Notes under the pieces: model-generated
The model's database searches: none
Told to the model about the DNA's origin: nothing
The model's input: only the letters and a program-made list of their open reading frames with translations
Shown here: in pieces, positions 16,075 to 24,691 of the stretch
Layout of the letters: each line of letters starts with the position of its first letter
Position numbering within the stretch: position 1 is the stretch's first letter
Position numbers and translations under genes: made by a program
DNA from: JASDSY01 sp041441465
GTDB lineage: Bacteria; Muiribacteriota; UBA9980
Assembly: GCA_041441465.1 (NCBI GenBank)
Contig: JASDSY010000008.1
Coordinates: 27,602-91,601 of the forward strand
Length of the DNA: 64,000 nucleotides
Reading direction: 5' to 3'

Positions 16075-16995
16075 ATGTTTACAATAATTTCAAGAAGATT
16101 TATGGTTCAGTTTCTTGCTGTTGTTCTTTTAGTTACATTTTCAACAACAAGCTTTTTCCTTGGAGAAGCTAACGCTAACTACAAACATTTCTTAGTAGGC
16201 GGCCTTGTCGGCGCAGGTGCGGTAATCGCATGGCCTACAATATCAGCAGCAGTTGGTGCAGCTGCAGGTGCAGTCGGTTCAGTAGCAGCTGGTGTTGGTA
16301 GCGCGGTAGTCGGTGCAGTCGGCGCAGCAAGCGCAGCAGTAGCAACAGGCGGAGCAGTAGCAGGCGGAGCAATCGCAGGCGTTGGCGCAGCAGCTGGTTC
16401 AGCTGTAACAGCAGGTTTCGGCGCTATCGGCGGAGCAGTAGCTACAATCACAGCTTCACCGCTTTTCGTTCCGGCTCTCTTAATCGCAGCAGCAGTTGTT
16501 GTTGGTTATATCATATACAAAAAGAAATTCGCTAATAAAGCAAGCAACGCTTCAACCCAGACAACAACATTCGGTTCAGCAACAACATCGACAGGCGCAA
16601 CTACAGTATCAGCTAACACCGGTTCAACGGTTACTTCGAGCCCAAGCGCTTCGATCCCTACATCAATCAACCCTAACGTATCGACTTCAGCTACAGTTTC
16701 AACTGCAGCAGCAAATAACTCAGTACCTACAAATATGAGCTTAAACGAAAGCGCATCGGCAGAAAGAAAACCTGATTCAACAACATCAGCAGAAAGAGCT
16801 ACAGCTGCTCCTTCAGATACAGCTAATACTTCAATAAACGCAGCTCACGAAAAATATGTTAATGCTTACAAAAACTACATCAACCTTCTTTCATCTGGTA
16901 AATCAGCTGAAGATACAGAAGTTCAGAGCGCGCTTAACGAATACAAATCAGCATTCGACGCTTACCAGCAGCTTACAAAAAGCTCGAATCAGTAA
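16075..16995 (+). CDS. Gly/Ala-rich glycine-zipper membrane protein, paralogue 1
   Basis: A 306-residue protein of unknown function. After a signal/anchor segment (about 10-33) and the conserved block HFLVGGLVGAGAVIAWPTI comes a long Ala/Gly-rich region (about 58-125) with many GxxxG spacings, such as GAVAGGAIAGVGAAAGSAV, typical of glycine-zipper helices that pack in membranes. The block GFGAIGGAVATITASPLFVPAL precedes a second hydrophobic helix and a KKKFANK positive stop. A Ser/Thr-rich tail follows and the C-terminus has the conserved YKNYINLL. The ATG at 16075 is chosen because GAGGAGG lies seven bases upstream; the ATG at 16006 touches its own AAGGAG and gives an unlikely extension. Two strong promoters and a long leader suggest an abundant product. 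Its codon use is more T-rich than the paralogue's. Confidence 0.85.
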   Translation: MFTIISRRFMVQFLAVVLLVTFSTTSFFLGEANANYKHFLVGGLVGAGAVIAWPTISAAVGAAAGAVGSVAAGVGSAVVGAVGAASAAVATGGAVAGGAIAGVGAAAGSAVTAGFGAIGGAVATITASPLFVPALLIAAAVVVGYIIYKKKFANKASNASTQTTTFGSATTSTGATTVSANTGSTVTSSPSASIPTSINPNVSTSATVSTAAANNSVPTNMSLNESASAERKPDSTTSAERATAAPSDTANTSINAAHEKYVNAYKNYINLLSSGKSAEDTEVQSALNEYKSAFDAYQQLTKSSNQ

Positions 16996-17034
16996 TAACA
17001 AGACAAACCAATCAATAAAATAGACAACTGATAT

Positions 17035-17065
17035 TTGGGAGGTAGAAATACCTCCCAATATTTTA
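17035..17065 (+). terminator. Hairpin between the two glycine-zipper genes
   Basis: TTGGGAGGTA (17035-17044) and TACCTCCCAA (17049-17058) form a perfect 10-bp stem with a GAAA tetraloop followed by TATTTT. The T tract is weak, so it may be a partial terminator or a 3'-end stabiliser that lowers expression of the second gene. Confidence 0.75.
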
Positions 17066-17114
17066 AGAAAAAAAGATTTTTACAGTTTTTCTAAGCCAGA
17101 AAGAGGTGAGCCAG

Positions 17115-17933
17115 ATGATAGGTATGATAGCTTTAAATCATAAAAAAAGATTAAACTCAATGATATTGATCGCATGCATTATTTCTTTCGCATTCGTATC
17201 GTTTATTCATGATACCGCACAGGCATCAGTTAAGCATGCTCTGCTCGGTGCTCTTGTAGGCGCAGGCGCAGTAATCGCATGGCCTACAATAACGGCAGCA
17301 GCTACTTCTCTGGCAGGCGGAGCAATAGCAGTCGGAACAGCCGCAGCAGGCGCGATAGCGACGGGCGGAGCGGTTGTAGGCGGAGCGGTTGCAGGCGCGG
17401 GCGCTGCCGTAGGCGGAGCGGTCACTGCAGGATTTGGCGCTATCGGCGGCGCTGTTGCGGCAATTACCGCATCGCCGTTATTTTTGCCGGCCCTTGCAAT
17501 CGTAGCAGTGGCTGCCGTTGGTTATTTTGCTTATAAACACTTCAAAAAACAAAGAATAGTCGAAGACGCAAGCGCCAAAAAGGATGAAATAAGCACACCT
17601 ACTACCGGGCGTATAAGCGATAAAAATTCTTCAGTAAATGAAGAACAAGCTAAACCGGCAACCAACACAAATATAGTTGCCGATAAAAATACAACGCCTG
17701 ATAAAAACACCACCACGACAACCACAATCGATTCAACCAAACCTTACCAGGATAATTCAGCTAACGCAATAAAAGACAGATACAGCGCAGCTTACAAAAA
17801 TTATATCAACCTGCTTCAAACCGATACGACAAACGGCACCGCGCCTGAAATCGTAAAAGCGTTTCAACAATTAAAAGATGCGCAGGAAGAATATAAAACT
17901 TACCTTGCGGAACATCCTGAAAATTCCAAATAA
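17115..17933 (+). CDS. Gly/Ala-rich glycine-zipper membrane protein, paralogue 2
   Basis: A 272-residue paralogue of the gene at 16075. The plan is the same: signal/anchor (about 14-35), the block LVGAGAVIAWPTI, a Gly/Ala zipper region (about 60-110), the block GAVTAGFGAIGGAVAAITAS with PLFLPAL, a second hydrophobic helix ending in KHFKKQ, a polar Thr/Lys/Asp tail and the conserved C-terminal YKNYINLL. The linker tails differ almost completely, so the paired helices and the terminal motif are the constrained parts. The ATG at 17115 is chosen because GAGGTG precedes it by six bases. It probably shares the upstream promoters by passing the intergenic hairpin. No known family is assigned; pore or scaffold roles are speculative. 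Confidence 0.85.
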   Translation: MIGMIALNHKKRLNSMILIACIISFAFVSFIHDTAQASVKHALLGALVGAGAVIAWPTITAAATSLAGGAIAVGTAAAGAIATGGAVVGGAVAGAGAAVGGAVTAGFGAIGGAVAAITASPLFLPALAIVAVAAVGYFAYKHFKKQRIVEDASAKKDEISTPTTGRISDKNSSVNEEQAKPATNTNIVADKNTTPDKNTTTTTTIDSTKPYQDNSANAIKDRYSAAYKNYINLLQTDTTNGTAPEIVKAFQQLKDAQEEYKTYLAEHPENSK

Positions 17934-17952
17934 TTAATTATCAAGTTAAAAT

Positions 17953-17992
17953 AAAAAAAAGACGCGCCGTAAAAAGTGCGTCTTTTTTTTTC
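17953..17992 (+). terminator. Terminator after the glycine-zipper pair
   Basis: AAAAAAGACGC pairs with GCGTCTTTTTT, continuing into a longer T run (to about 17992). Confidence 0.9.
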
Positions 17993-18110
17993 TTTTTCCT
18001 CTAAATTTCAAGTTATTTCATTAAAAAAAATTTAATGTTATAAATTCATAAAAAAAACCGATAATAAATAAAAGCCTGTAAAAAAGATAATTAAGGAGGA
18101 AGCGGCCCTA

Positions 18111-18533
18111 ATGCACGAACTAAAATGTCCGAAATGTGATGTGAAATTTACAACTGAAAAAATTTCAGGTATAACAATTCAAAGCTGTAAAAAATGTGGT
18201 GCCGTCTTTGTAGATGGAATTGAGGTATTGAGGCTTCGTGAAGGAGCTACCGCTTTAGAATCCGGCCAGTTGGACGAACTTCTGCAATTAAAAAATGTCA
18301 ATGACAATAATTATATAAATGAAAAATGCCCGCACTGCAATATGTTTTTTCATGATGAAGAATATATCCAAAACTCCGGAATTCATTTTAAATTATGTAC
18401 AAAATGCTCTTCGATAATGTTTGACCAGCCAAACATCACCAAGCTTAAAAATTTTGAAATATGCCATAATCTCAAAATTTATGATGAATTTGAAGAATTA
18501 TTTCCTGTAATGAAACGCGTGATTGCAAAATAA
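18111..18533 (+). CDS. Double zinc-ribbon (zf-TFIIB-like) protein
   Basis: A 140-residue cytosolic protein. Two zinc ribbons are visible: CPKC (residues 5-8) with CKKCGAVFVDG (about 27-37), and CPHC (about 68-71) with CTKCSSIMFD (about 89-98). The arrangement C-x2-C ... C-x2-C-G-x-x-F-x-D resembles the bacterial zf-TFIIB domain found in small proteins of unknown role. GGAGG lies well before the ATG, with a longer than usual spacer. It stands alone, flanked by terminators. Confidence 0.8.
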   Translation: MHELKCPKCDVKFTTEKISGITIQSCKKCGAVFVDGIEVLRLREGATALESGQLDELLQLKNVNDNNYINEKCPHCNMFFHDEEYIQNSGIHFKLCTKCSSIMFDQPNITKLKNFEICHNLKIYDEFEELFPVMKRVIAK

Positions 18534-18574
18534 TATATTTGCTAATCACAACATAAAAATATAAATAATAATAT

Positions 18575-18622
18575 AAAAAAACAACCCGTTTAACTTATTG
18601 ATTAAGCCAGGTTGTTTTTTTA
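18575..18622. terminator. Bidirectional terminator between convergent genes
   Basis: AAAAAAACAACC (18575-18586) pairs with GGTTGTTTTTT (18610-18620), with an inner GTTTAA/TTAAGC extension and A/T tracts on both sides. Confidence 0.85.
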
Positions 18623-18653
18623 TTACTTTTAAATTTAAGCACTTATTTATAAA

Positions 18654-20660
18654 CTAAAGCGAATAATTAGCATAAAACTTATTTTTAGCCTTATGCCCGG
18701 CAAGTATTTTAGTTATCTCATCATAACCATTTTCCCGCGCTATGAAGAATGGAGTTTCGCCGTTATTATTAACATCCTCTACATTCGCCCCATTTTCAAG
18801 CAATAATTTTACCGCTTTAAGGTGGTCCTTATGAACCGCTTCTAAAAGCGCAGTTTGCCCCTGATTGTCACTTTCATGGATTCTGGAACCATTGGCAAGA
18901 AGCATTTCAATAATATCATTATTACCGTTAGACGCGGCATAAATCAAAGCCGTCCTGCCCTCGTCATCCTTAAGACGCGGTTTAGCTTCATTTGCCAGAA
19001 GAACTTTTACAACTTCCTTATGGCCGTATTTTGCAGCATACATCAACGCCGTTATGCCAAAATCATCACATGCGTCAACATCGACTGAATTCTCCAGAAT
19101 TAATTTTACGATCTTTAAATTGCCGTTTTTAGCAGCCTCGATTAAAGGCGTGACTCCATTATTATCGCGATGATTAACATCGCAGCCTAGTTTTATTAAA
19201 TGCTTGACTGCAGCATAATTGCCATTATATGCAGCGTAAAACATTGCAGTTTTTCCATCGTTGTCAAGAATATTAGCGTCCGCCTTATACTCCAATAAGA
19301 TGTTAAATGTTTTCTCGCATTCCTCGTTGACCCGGCTTACTGCGGCCATTAATGGCGTTTTACCATAATTATCGCGAATATCAGGTTCGATTCCCTTTTC
19401 AAGCAATAACCTTGTCAAGTCAGCACTGCCATTTGCGGCTGTCATCATCAACGCATTTCGGCCGTTATTATCTTTAATTTTTATATCAATGCCCTGATTG
19501 ATGAGTTTTATTGCGTCCTCGAGATTTCCGGCTTCGCTTGCTTTTATAAGAATACTCTTGCCTTCGTAATCAAGAACGTTAATATTTGCTCCGCCTCTTA
19601 ATAAAATTGCCACTATATTATCATAGCCTTTTTCCTTGGCAATCATCAAGGCATTCTTGCCATAGTGATCTTTAATGCTTACATCTGCGCCATATTCTAT
19701 TAATATCGAAACAAGCTCCGCTTTATTTTTTTCAACTGCTTCAATTAACGCGGTTTTTCCAAAAAAGTTACGGTCATTTACAAATGATTTTTTTTCGATA
19801 AGTATTTTTACTGCATTGTAACTGCCGTTTGCCGCGCCTTTAATAAGCGCCGTAGAACCGCAAAGCGATTTTGTATTTATATCTGCGCCTTTGCTTAATA
19901 ATAATTTCACAGTATCAGCATGATCTTCGCTTGCCGCAAACATAAGCGCAGTCAACCCAACTGCCGTTTTAACATTTATATTCGCTCCGCTGCTGGCTAA
20001 AATCCTTACAGTTTCAATATGCCCGTTCATTGCCGCCATCATCAGCGCTGTCATACCGTAACAATCTACGGCATTAATAAGTACTTCCTGTTCGAGCAGC
20101 AGATTTACCGTCTCGAAATTGCCGTTAGCCGCAGCTTTCATTAGAAGAGTTTTGCCGTCTTTATCACAAAGATCTTTATTTACGCCAAGCTTGATTAAAA
20201 TTCTGACAATGCCGGCACGTCCGAGCGATACCGCGTCAGTCATTATTTTTTCATAGAAGGCGTCAACCGGATTAATTTTAAATCCCTTTGAAACAAATAG
20301 TTCTGCAATTTCAAAATGACCATTTTCCATTGCAAGCATCATCGCGTCGTAATTTTGATTATTCTTGAGCGTTAATTCAGCATCATAAGAAACCAGCATA
20401 GCCACTGTATCGGTATGTCCGTTTCTCGAAGCTTCCATTAAAGCCGTCGAACGCTGTTTATTAAAAATATTAACATCCGCGCCTGATTTCAATAGAAATT
20501 CAACGACATCCAAATATCCCTTGCGGGCAGCTTTAATTAAAATAGTGTCTCCGTTGGCAAGCATTGTATTAATATCGACGCCGCGATTTATAATCTCTTT
20601 GACAAGATCAAGATTGGCAAAAACCGTAGCCTCAAGAACAACCTGTTTTTTCAAGGCCAT
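18654..20660 (-). CDS. Large ankyrin-repeat protein (about twenty repeats)
   Basis: A 668-residue protein made almost wholly of ankyrin repeats from residue 5 to about 655. Typical units are GMTALMMAAMNGHIETVRIL and GADINTKSLCGSTALIKGA; the phase is about 33 residues, giving some twenty repeats. One unit (about 100-150, around KINPVDAFYEKIMTDAV) is irregular. There is no signal peptide, membrane helix or enzymatic domain, so it is probably a cytosolic binding scaffold. GGGAGG lies nine bases before the ATG at 20660. It lies downstream of addB-addA on the same strand, separated by a promoter and a terminator-like hairpin that may control it. Free-living bacteria as well as host-associated ones carry such arrays, so this alone does not indicate a host. 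Confidence 0.9.
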   Translation of the reverse strand: MALKKQVVLEATVFANLDLVKEIINRGVDINTMLANGDTILIKAARKGYLDVVEFLLKSGADVNIFNKQRSTALMEASRNGHTDTVAMLVSYDAELTLKNNQNYDAMMLAMENGHFEIAELFVSKGFKINPVDAFYEKIMTDAVSLGRAGIVRILIKLGVNKDLCDKDGKTLLMKAAANGNFETVNLLLEQEVLINAVDCYGMTALMMAAMNGHIETVRILASSGANINVKTAVGLTALMFAASEDHADTVKLLLSKGADINTKSLCGSTALIKGAANGSYNAVKILIEKKSFVNDRNFFGKTALIEAVEKNKAELVSILIEYGADVSIKDHYGKNALMIAKEKGYDNIVAILLRGGANINVLDYEGKSILIKASEAGNLEDAIKLINQGIDIKIKDNNGRNALMMTAANGSADLTRLLLEKGIEPDIRDNYGKTPLMAAVSRVNEECEKTFNILLEYKADANILDNDGKTAMFYAAYNGNYAAVKHLIKLGCDVNHRDNNGVTPLIEAAKNGNLKIVKLILENSVDVDACDDFGITALMYAAKYGHKEVVKVLLANEAKPRLKDDEGRTALIYAASNGNNDIIEMLLANGSRIHESDNQGQTALLEAVHKDHLKAVKLLLENGANVEDVNNNGETPFFIARENGYDEITKILAGHKAKNKFYANYSL

Positions 20661-20786
20661 CTTAACCGCCTCCCTTCTTATGCTGGAAACGGGATTAATA
20701 AAACGGGCTGATAAAATACCAAGCCGGCTTATAATACCGCACCGTTTCTTGCGATAAAAATTATGATAATGATTCGATGAAATGAC

Positions 20787-20840
20787 AAAAAAATGCCTTA
20801 AAAAAGTAAAGTGTTATGTAATAATGCGATTTTAAGGCAT
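20787..20840 (-). terminator. Terminator, possibly an attenuator, upstream of the ankyrin gene
   Basis: On the minus strand ATGCCTTAAAA (20840-20830) pairs perfectly with TTTTAAGGCAT (20803-20793) across a 26-base loop and is followed by seven T. It would end addA transcripts or a short leader RNA starting near 20897. An ATG-CCT-TAA start-stop frame lies in its 5' arm. Confidence 0.75.
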
Positions 20841-20852
20841 AATTAACAAACA

Positions 20853-20861
20853 CCTCCTTTT
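20853..20861 (-). promoter_or_regulatory. Strong Shine-Dalgarno without a proper gene
   Basis: AAAAGGAGG on the minus strand is a near-ideal ribosome-binding site, but only an ATG-CCT-TAA frame (20840-20832), or a slightly longer TTG-started frame ending at the same stop, follows. The spacing to the ATG is 12 bases, longer than usual. Confidence 0.55.
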
Positions 20862-20902
20862 TTAAAGTTATAAAAGAAATTGAATGGAAATACCCCAATT
20901 AT

Positions 20903-20931
20903 ATTTTAGCAAATAAAACCATTATTGTCAA
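20903..20931 (-). promoter_or_regulatory. Promoter inside the 3' end of addA, reading toward the ankyrin gene
   Basis: TTGACA (20931-20926), exactly 17 bases, TAAAAT (20908-20903) on the minus strand, overlapping the addA stop codon. The expected start is near 20897. Confidence 0.7.
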
Positions 20932-23900
20932 CTTTAACTTTCAAACACTCTTTATATAATACTTCGAGCTCATTAAAGTCTTTTATTTCCGGAGCTTTTA
21001 TTTCGTGAAGAACAATTTTCCGATTTAAATCGGCGCTTAAAAATAAAAGATAATATTGCAAATTCAAAGTTTCGTAGTTTTTGACGCTTCCATTATTTAA
21101 AATACAGTAACCATAAAAATATAGCTGTTTTTTATATAAATTATATATATTTTCGTTTTTTATAACTTCTTCGGCATTCCCGACTTTAAAATCAATAATT
21201 TTAACATTTTTATCATCAAATATGAGCAAATCGCAAATGCCATTCAATCGGACATCATTACGCTCCAGAGTGACATTATGTTCTATCAAGTAAGATTTTT
21301 GACCTTTATTCAAGATAATATCGGCAATTTGAAGATCATGAGTAATCGCCGCCTTCAAGTTGTCAATCAAAGAAGTTATATATTTCTTTATATTTTTTAT
21401 TCCCGCAGCCGCAGAGGCCGATCCCGAAAAATCGCACATTAAAAATTTTTCCGCAAGCCCGGGTTCATTAAGTAAATTCGGATTTTTTATAATTTCTTCA
21501 AGAACCCTGTGACAAATAGTTCCGATAAAGCTTCCAATATTTTCGTTTTCTTTTTCCGAAATTTTATAAACTTTAAAATCATTAACTCCGGCCTGGGTAT
21601 CATCGGTTTTATTTCTGTCAGGCGCGCGGCGTTTATAAATATCGCTGAATGTAAAAACCGGCCGGCATTCATCGCCAATCGATTCAGCCCGCACATTTTT
21701 TTTATAATCAAGCATTATTAAATTTTCAATATTACTCTTTTTATTCTGAAAATCATATATGGCCGTTTCTGCGCCGGCTCTTCCAATTACACTGAAAAGC
21801 CTGTATTTTTTATCGCCTAGACCCATTATCACGCCTTTTTTTTCATCGGCGATCCGGCTTAACCCTTCGGCTGAAACTCCGGTAACCTTTAAAATCCAAT
21901 CAATCCAGGATCCCCCGAAAACCTCCGGAGTTAAGTTAGCATTTGCCTTACTTTTTTTATTATAATCAAAAGTGCCTGCCATTATTAATAATTCTTTGGC
22001 GCGAGTCATCGCGACATAAAACAAGCGCTTACGCTCAAATAAATTTTGAAGTTTTTCATATTCGTTAATAATTTGATGATAAAGCTGCAGCCTTGAAATT
22101 TCAGATGCACTTGAAGCGTCTCCAGACTCACCGGAGAAATCAGGAATACTGACTGAAACAAAACCTTTTTCGCTTACCGAGATATTTTCCGATTTATTAA
22201 ATTTCGCCTCCAGCTCAGGAATAAATACAACTTTCGACTCAAGCCCTTTCGCCTGGTGAACAGTCATTATTTTCACCATATCTGAATTATCTTCAATTAC
22301 CTGGCTTTCCTCCTCGCTGAAAGCGATATCGATAAACGATTCCAAAACACCAATCAATTCAGTTAAAGTATCGGTATTATAAGAAGCAGCCACCTGTTCT
22401 GCAATTTTTCTTAAGTTGCCGGCTGCTCTTATGCCGTCAGTGCTGTTACCGTAACATGCCTCGACGTTTATTTCATCGAGCATAAAAATTAAAAAATCGA
22501 GCGGTCTCAATGACCGTGAATATTCGGCAAGCTTTATTAATTTTAAATACGCCGATTTCAAAAGCATACTTAACTCAGGCTCGATTCGACAAATTTTAAA
22601 ATCATCGTTGTCATATAAATATTTCAATTTTTCAAAAAAACATGCGTTATCAATATCGGCGCAAACGCCGGACGATGAATTTAAATTCATAATTTCGAAA
22701 ACGGCGTAATCGGGTACGGCAAATATCGGCGATCTCAATACGCCGATAAGGCTGTAATTATCGCCAAGGTTAACGATCGAGCGCAAAAGGTTTAAAAAAT
22801 CATAAACCTCCGCCTTTTCATAAAAATTTCTGCTTTTATGCACGTAATAAGGTATCGAGATATCTTTTAAACATTCTTCGAGTCTCGCCACATGTGTCAT
22901 TCGCGCCATCAGCACCATTATATCGCCGTATCTGTAGCCGCCAGAAGCCACAAGTTCGCGGATGCGCCTGGCTGTAAACTCATATTGGCTTGAAATCAAT
23001 TCGTCGGATTGGCCGTTTTCCGATACTTCGTTATCACTCCGAAAAACGTTATCGCTTATCTCATTCGTTTCGTCGGCAGTTTTATTTTCGCCGGCTGAAA
23101 TCAGCGCAATTTCAACTGCCACTTCGTGTTTTTTCACTTTAGCTTCGTCGGCTTTTGAAACCAATTTAAGCGGCATTTCATTACAAAGCTTTCCGGATGC
23201 GGCAATTCCAGAAATGCTGTCAAAAAATAAATTTATAAAATCAAGCACATTAGAAGAAGACCTATAGTTATCGTCAAGCGAAATTTTCACACCCGATTTA
23301 GAGATTATTTCCTTTGTGACAGCTCTAAACAAAGAGCTGTCAGCATTTCTGAACCTGTAAATCGACTGCATTCCGTCGCCGACCACGGTAAGTTTCGCTG
23401 TTTTCCATAAGCGCTTTATCATTTCTACCTGAACGACATTCGTATCCTGAAATTCATCTATCAATATATGTTTGAACTCCGGAGCGATTCTATCCAGCAG
23501 CACGGCATTACAGCGTAAAATATGTTCGACGTCAAAAAAATCGAGCATATTTTCATTCTTTTTGATCTGCGCGTATTTATCTCTGACATCATCAAATAAT
23601 TCAAGAAAGCTTTTCAGAAAGTCAAACTCGAATTCATTAACTTCCCTCGCAGATTCGGGTGTATCAAACATTTTTTTCTTTAGAAGATCTCGAAAATGAG
23701 TTATTTTATCACTTAACCCGGATAATTCCTCCGGGTATCTGACACTGCGATAATCGTTTATAAAAAATGTAAAAAAATCATTTATTTTAGTTTGATTGTC
23801 TGAATCACGTTGATAAATTTTAAATAAACCTTCGACTTTTTCAAGACTCTTGCCTGAAAAAAGTCCTTTATTATCGAAAAGTTCCTCGAATGTAGCTGTA

Positions 23901-24691
23901 AAATCCCGATCATTATAAAGCGACTCTTGATAATAATCTGTCAGTATCTTGGTTTTTTCAGTAATTTCAATATTCAAAAAATTTCCGAGTTCGTCTTTTG
24001 ACTTAAAACTAAATGCGGGATAGGACAAATATATATTTTTACCGTACAAGTTCCAGAATACTTCAAACATAGAATTGCGGTCGTTATAAACTCGATAAAC
24101 CTGATTTAATTTCCATATTTTACCATCGTCTTCGTCTCTATTGCCGCCGTCCGCCTCGTATTTTTTTTCTTCAAAACTTCTGGTTATGAAAGCTATCACT
24201 TCATTAACGGCTTTTTTGAACATTAATTGAGAATCGCCGCCTGCGCATATCTTAAAATCAGCCGGCAGGTTCAATTCTAATGCGTTATTTCGAAGAACAC
24301 TGGCAAAAAATGCATCCATGGTCGAAATATTTAATTGATTGATATTAGCATATATGTAATCAATATACTCGACATATTCCAGGAATTTTTCGTCGCACAT
24401 CATCGCATCGCTGGATTTTATTCTTAATGATTCCGCCAAAAGCCTTTTGGCTATTCTTTCATACAGTTCATTTGCCGCTTTATTTGTAAATGTAATGCAC
24501 AGCAATCCCGAAAAAACATTTTCAGCCTGCTGTTTTATACTTAATCCTTTAACTTTATAACCGGAAGTTATAATATTAAATATTTTTTCTATAATTACAG
24601 TAGTTTTTCCTGATCCGGCTCCTGCCGCTATCGAAAAATCTTTAGAGAGATCAAGCGTTTCAGCCTGCTTCCCGCTTAACTTATTTGCCAT
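20906..24691 (-). CDS. addA: ATP-dependent helicase/nuclease subunit A (AddA/UvrD-REP family)
   Basis: A 1261-residue helicase-nuclease that, with AddB, resects double-strand breaks for recombination. Motifs in order: Walker A AGAGSGKT (23-30), GLLCITFTNKAANEL, the Walker B region LIDEFQDTN, VGDGMQSIYRFRNAD, and the helicase motif HQAKGLESKVVFIPE followed by FYVAMTRAKELL. The C-terminal PD-(D/E)xK nuclease core reads RLNGICDLL with IIDFKVG, so the nuclease looks intact. The 5' end overlaps addB by 16 bases, implying coupled translation. Length and nuclease type fit AddA; a RecB assignment is less likely because the partner carries the AddB iron-sulfur cysteines. Confidence 0.93.
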   Translation of the reverse strand: MANKLSGKQAETLDLSKDFSIAAGAGSGKTTVIIEKIFNIITSGYKVKGLSIKQQAENVFSGLLCITFTNKAANELYERIAKRLLAESLRIKSSDAMMCDEKFLEYVEYIDYIYANINQLNISTMDAFFASVLRNNALELNLPADFKICAGGDSQLMFKKAVNEVIAFITRSFEEKKYEADGGNRDEDDGKIWKLNQVYRVYNDRNSMFEVFWNLYGKNIYLSYPAFSFKSKDELGNFLNIEITEKTKILTDYYQESLYNDRDFTATFEELFDNKGLFSGKSLEKVEGLFKIYQRDSDNQTKINDFFTFFINDYRSVRYPEELSGLSDKITHFRDLLKKKMFDTPESAREVNEFEFDFLKSFLELFDDVRDKYAQIKKNENMLDFFDVEHILRCNAVLLDRIAPEFKHILIDEFQDTNVVQVEMIKRLWKTAKLTVVGDGMQSIYRFRNADSSLFRAVTKEIISKSGVKISLDDNYRSSSNVLDFINLFFDSISGIAASGKLCNEMPLKLVSKADEAKVKKHEVAVEIALISAGENKTADETNEISDNVFRSDNEVSENGQSDELISSQYEFTARRIRELVASGGYRYGDIMVLMARMTHVARLEECLKDISIPYYVHKSRNFYEKAEVYDFLNLLRSIVNLGDNYSLIGVLRSPIFAVPDYAVFEIMNLNSSSGVCADIDNACFFEKLKYLYDNDDFKICRIEPELSMLLKSAYLKLIKLAEYSRSLRPLDFLIFMLDEINVEACYGNSTDGIRAAGNLRKIAEQVAASYNTDTLTELIGVLESFIDIAFSEEESQVIEDNSDMVKIMTVHQAKGLESKVVFIPELEAKFNKSENISVSEKGFVSVSIPDFSGESGDASSASEISRLQLYHQIINEYEKLQNLFERKRLFYVAMTRAKELLIMAGTFDYNKKSKANANLTPEVFGGSWIDWILKVTGVSAEGLSRIADEKKGVIMGLGDKKYRLFSVIGRAGAETAIYDFQNKKSNIENLIMLDYKKNVRAESIGDECRPVFTFSDIYKRRAPDRNKTDDTQAGVNDFKVYKISEKENENIGSFIGTICHRVLEEIIKNPNLLNEPGLAEKFLMCDFSGSASAAAGIKNIKKYITSLIDNLKAAITHDLQIADIILNKGQKSYLIEHNVTLERNDVRLNGICDLLIFDDKNVKIIDFKVGNAEEVIKNENIYNLYKKQLYFYGYCILNNGSVKNYETLNLQYYLLFLSADLNRKIVLHEIKAPEIKDFNELEVLYKECLKVKVDNNGFIC

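Noticed and set aside
16179..16451. A long minus-strand frame rich in Ala and Pro opposite the first glycine-zipper gene
   Set aside because: It mirrors the GC-rich Ala/Gly codons of the forward gene and has no ribosome-binding site; similar mirror frames exist opposite the paralogue.
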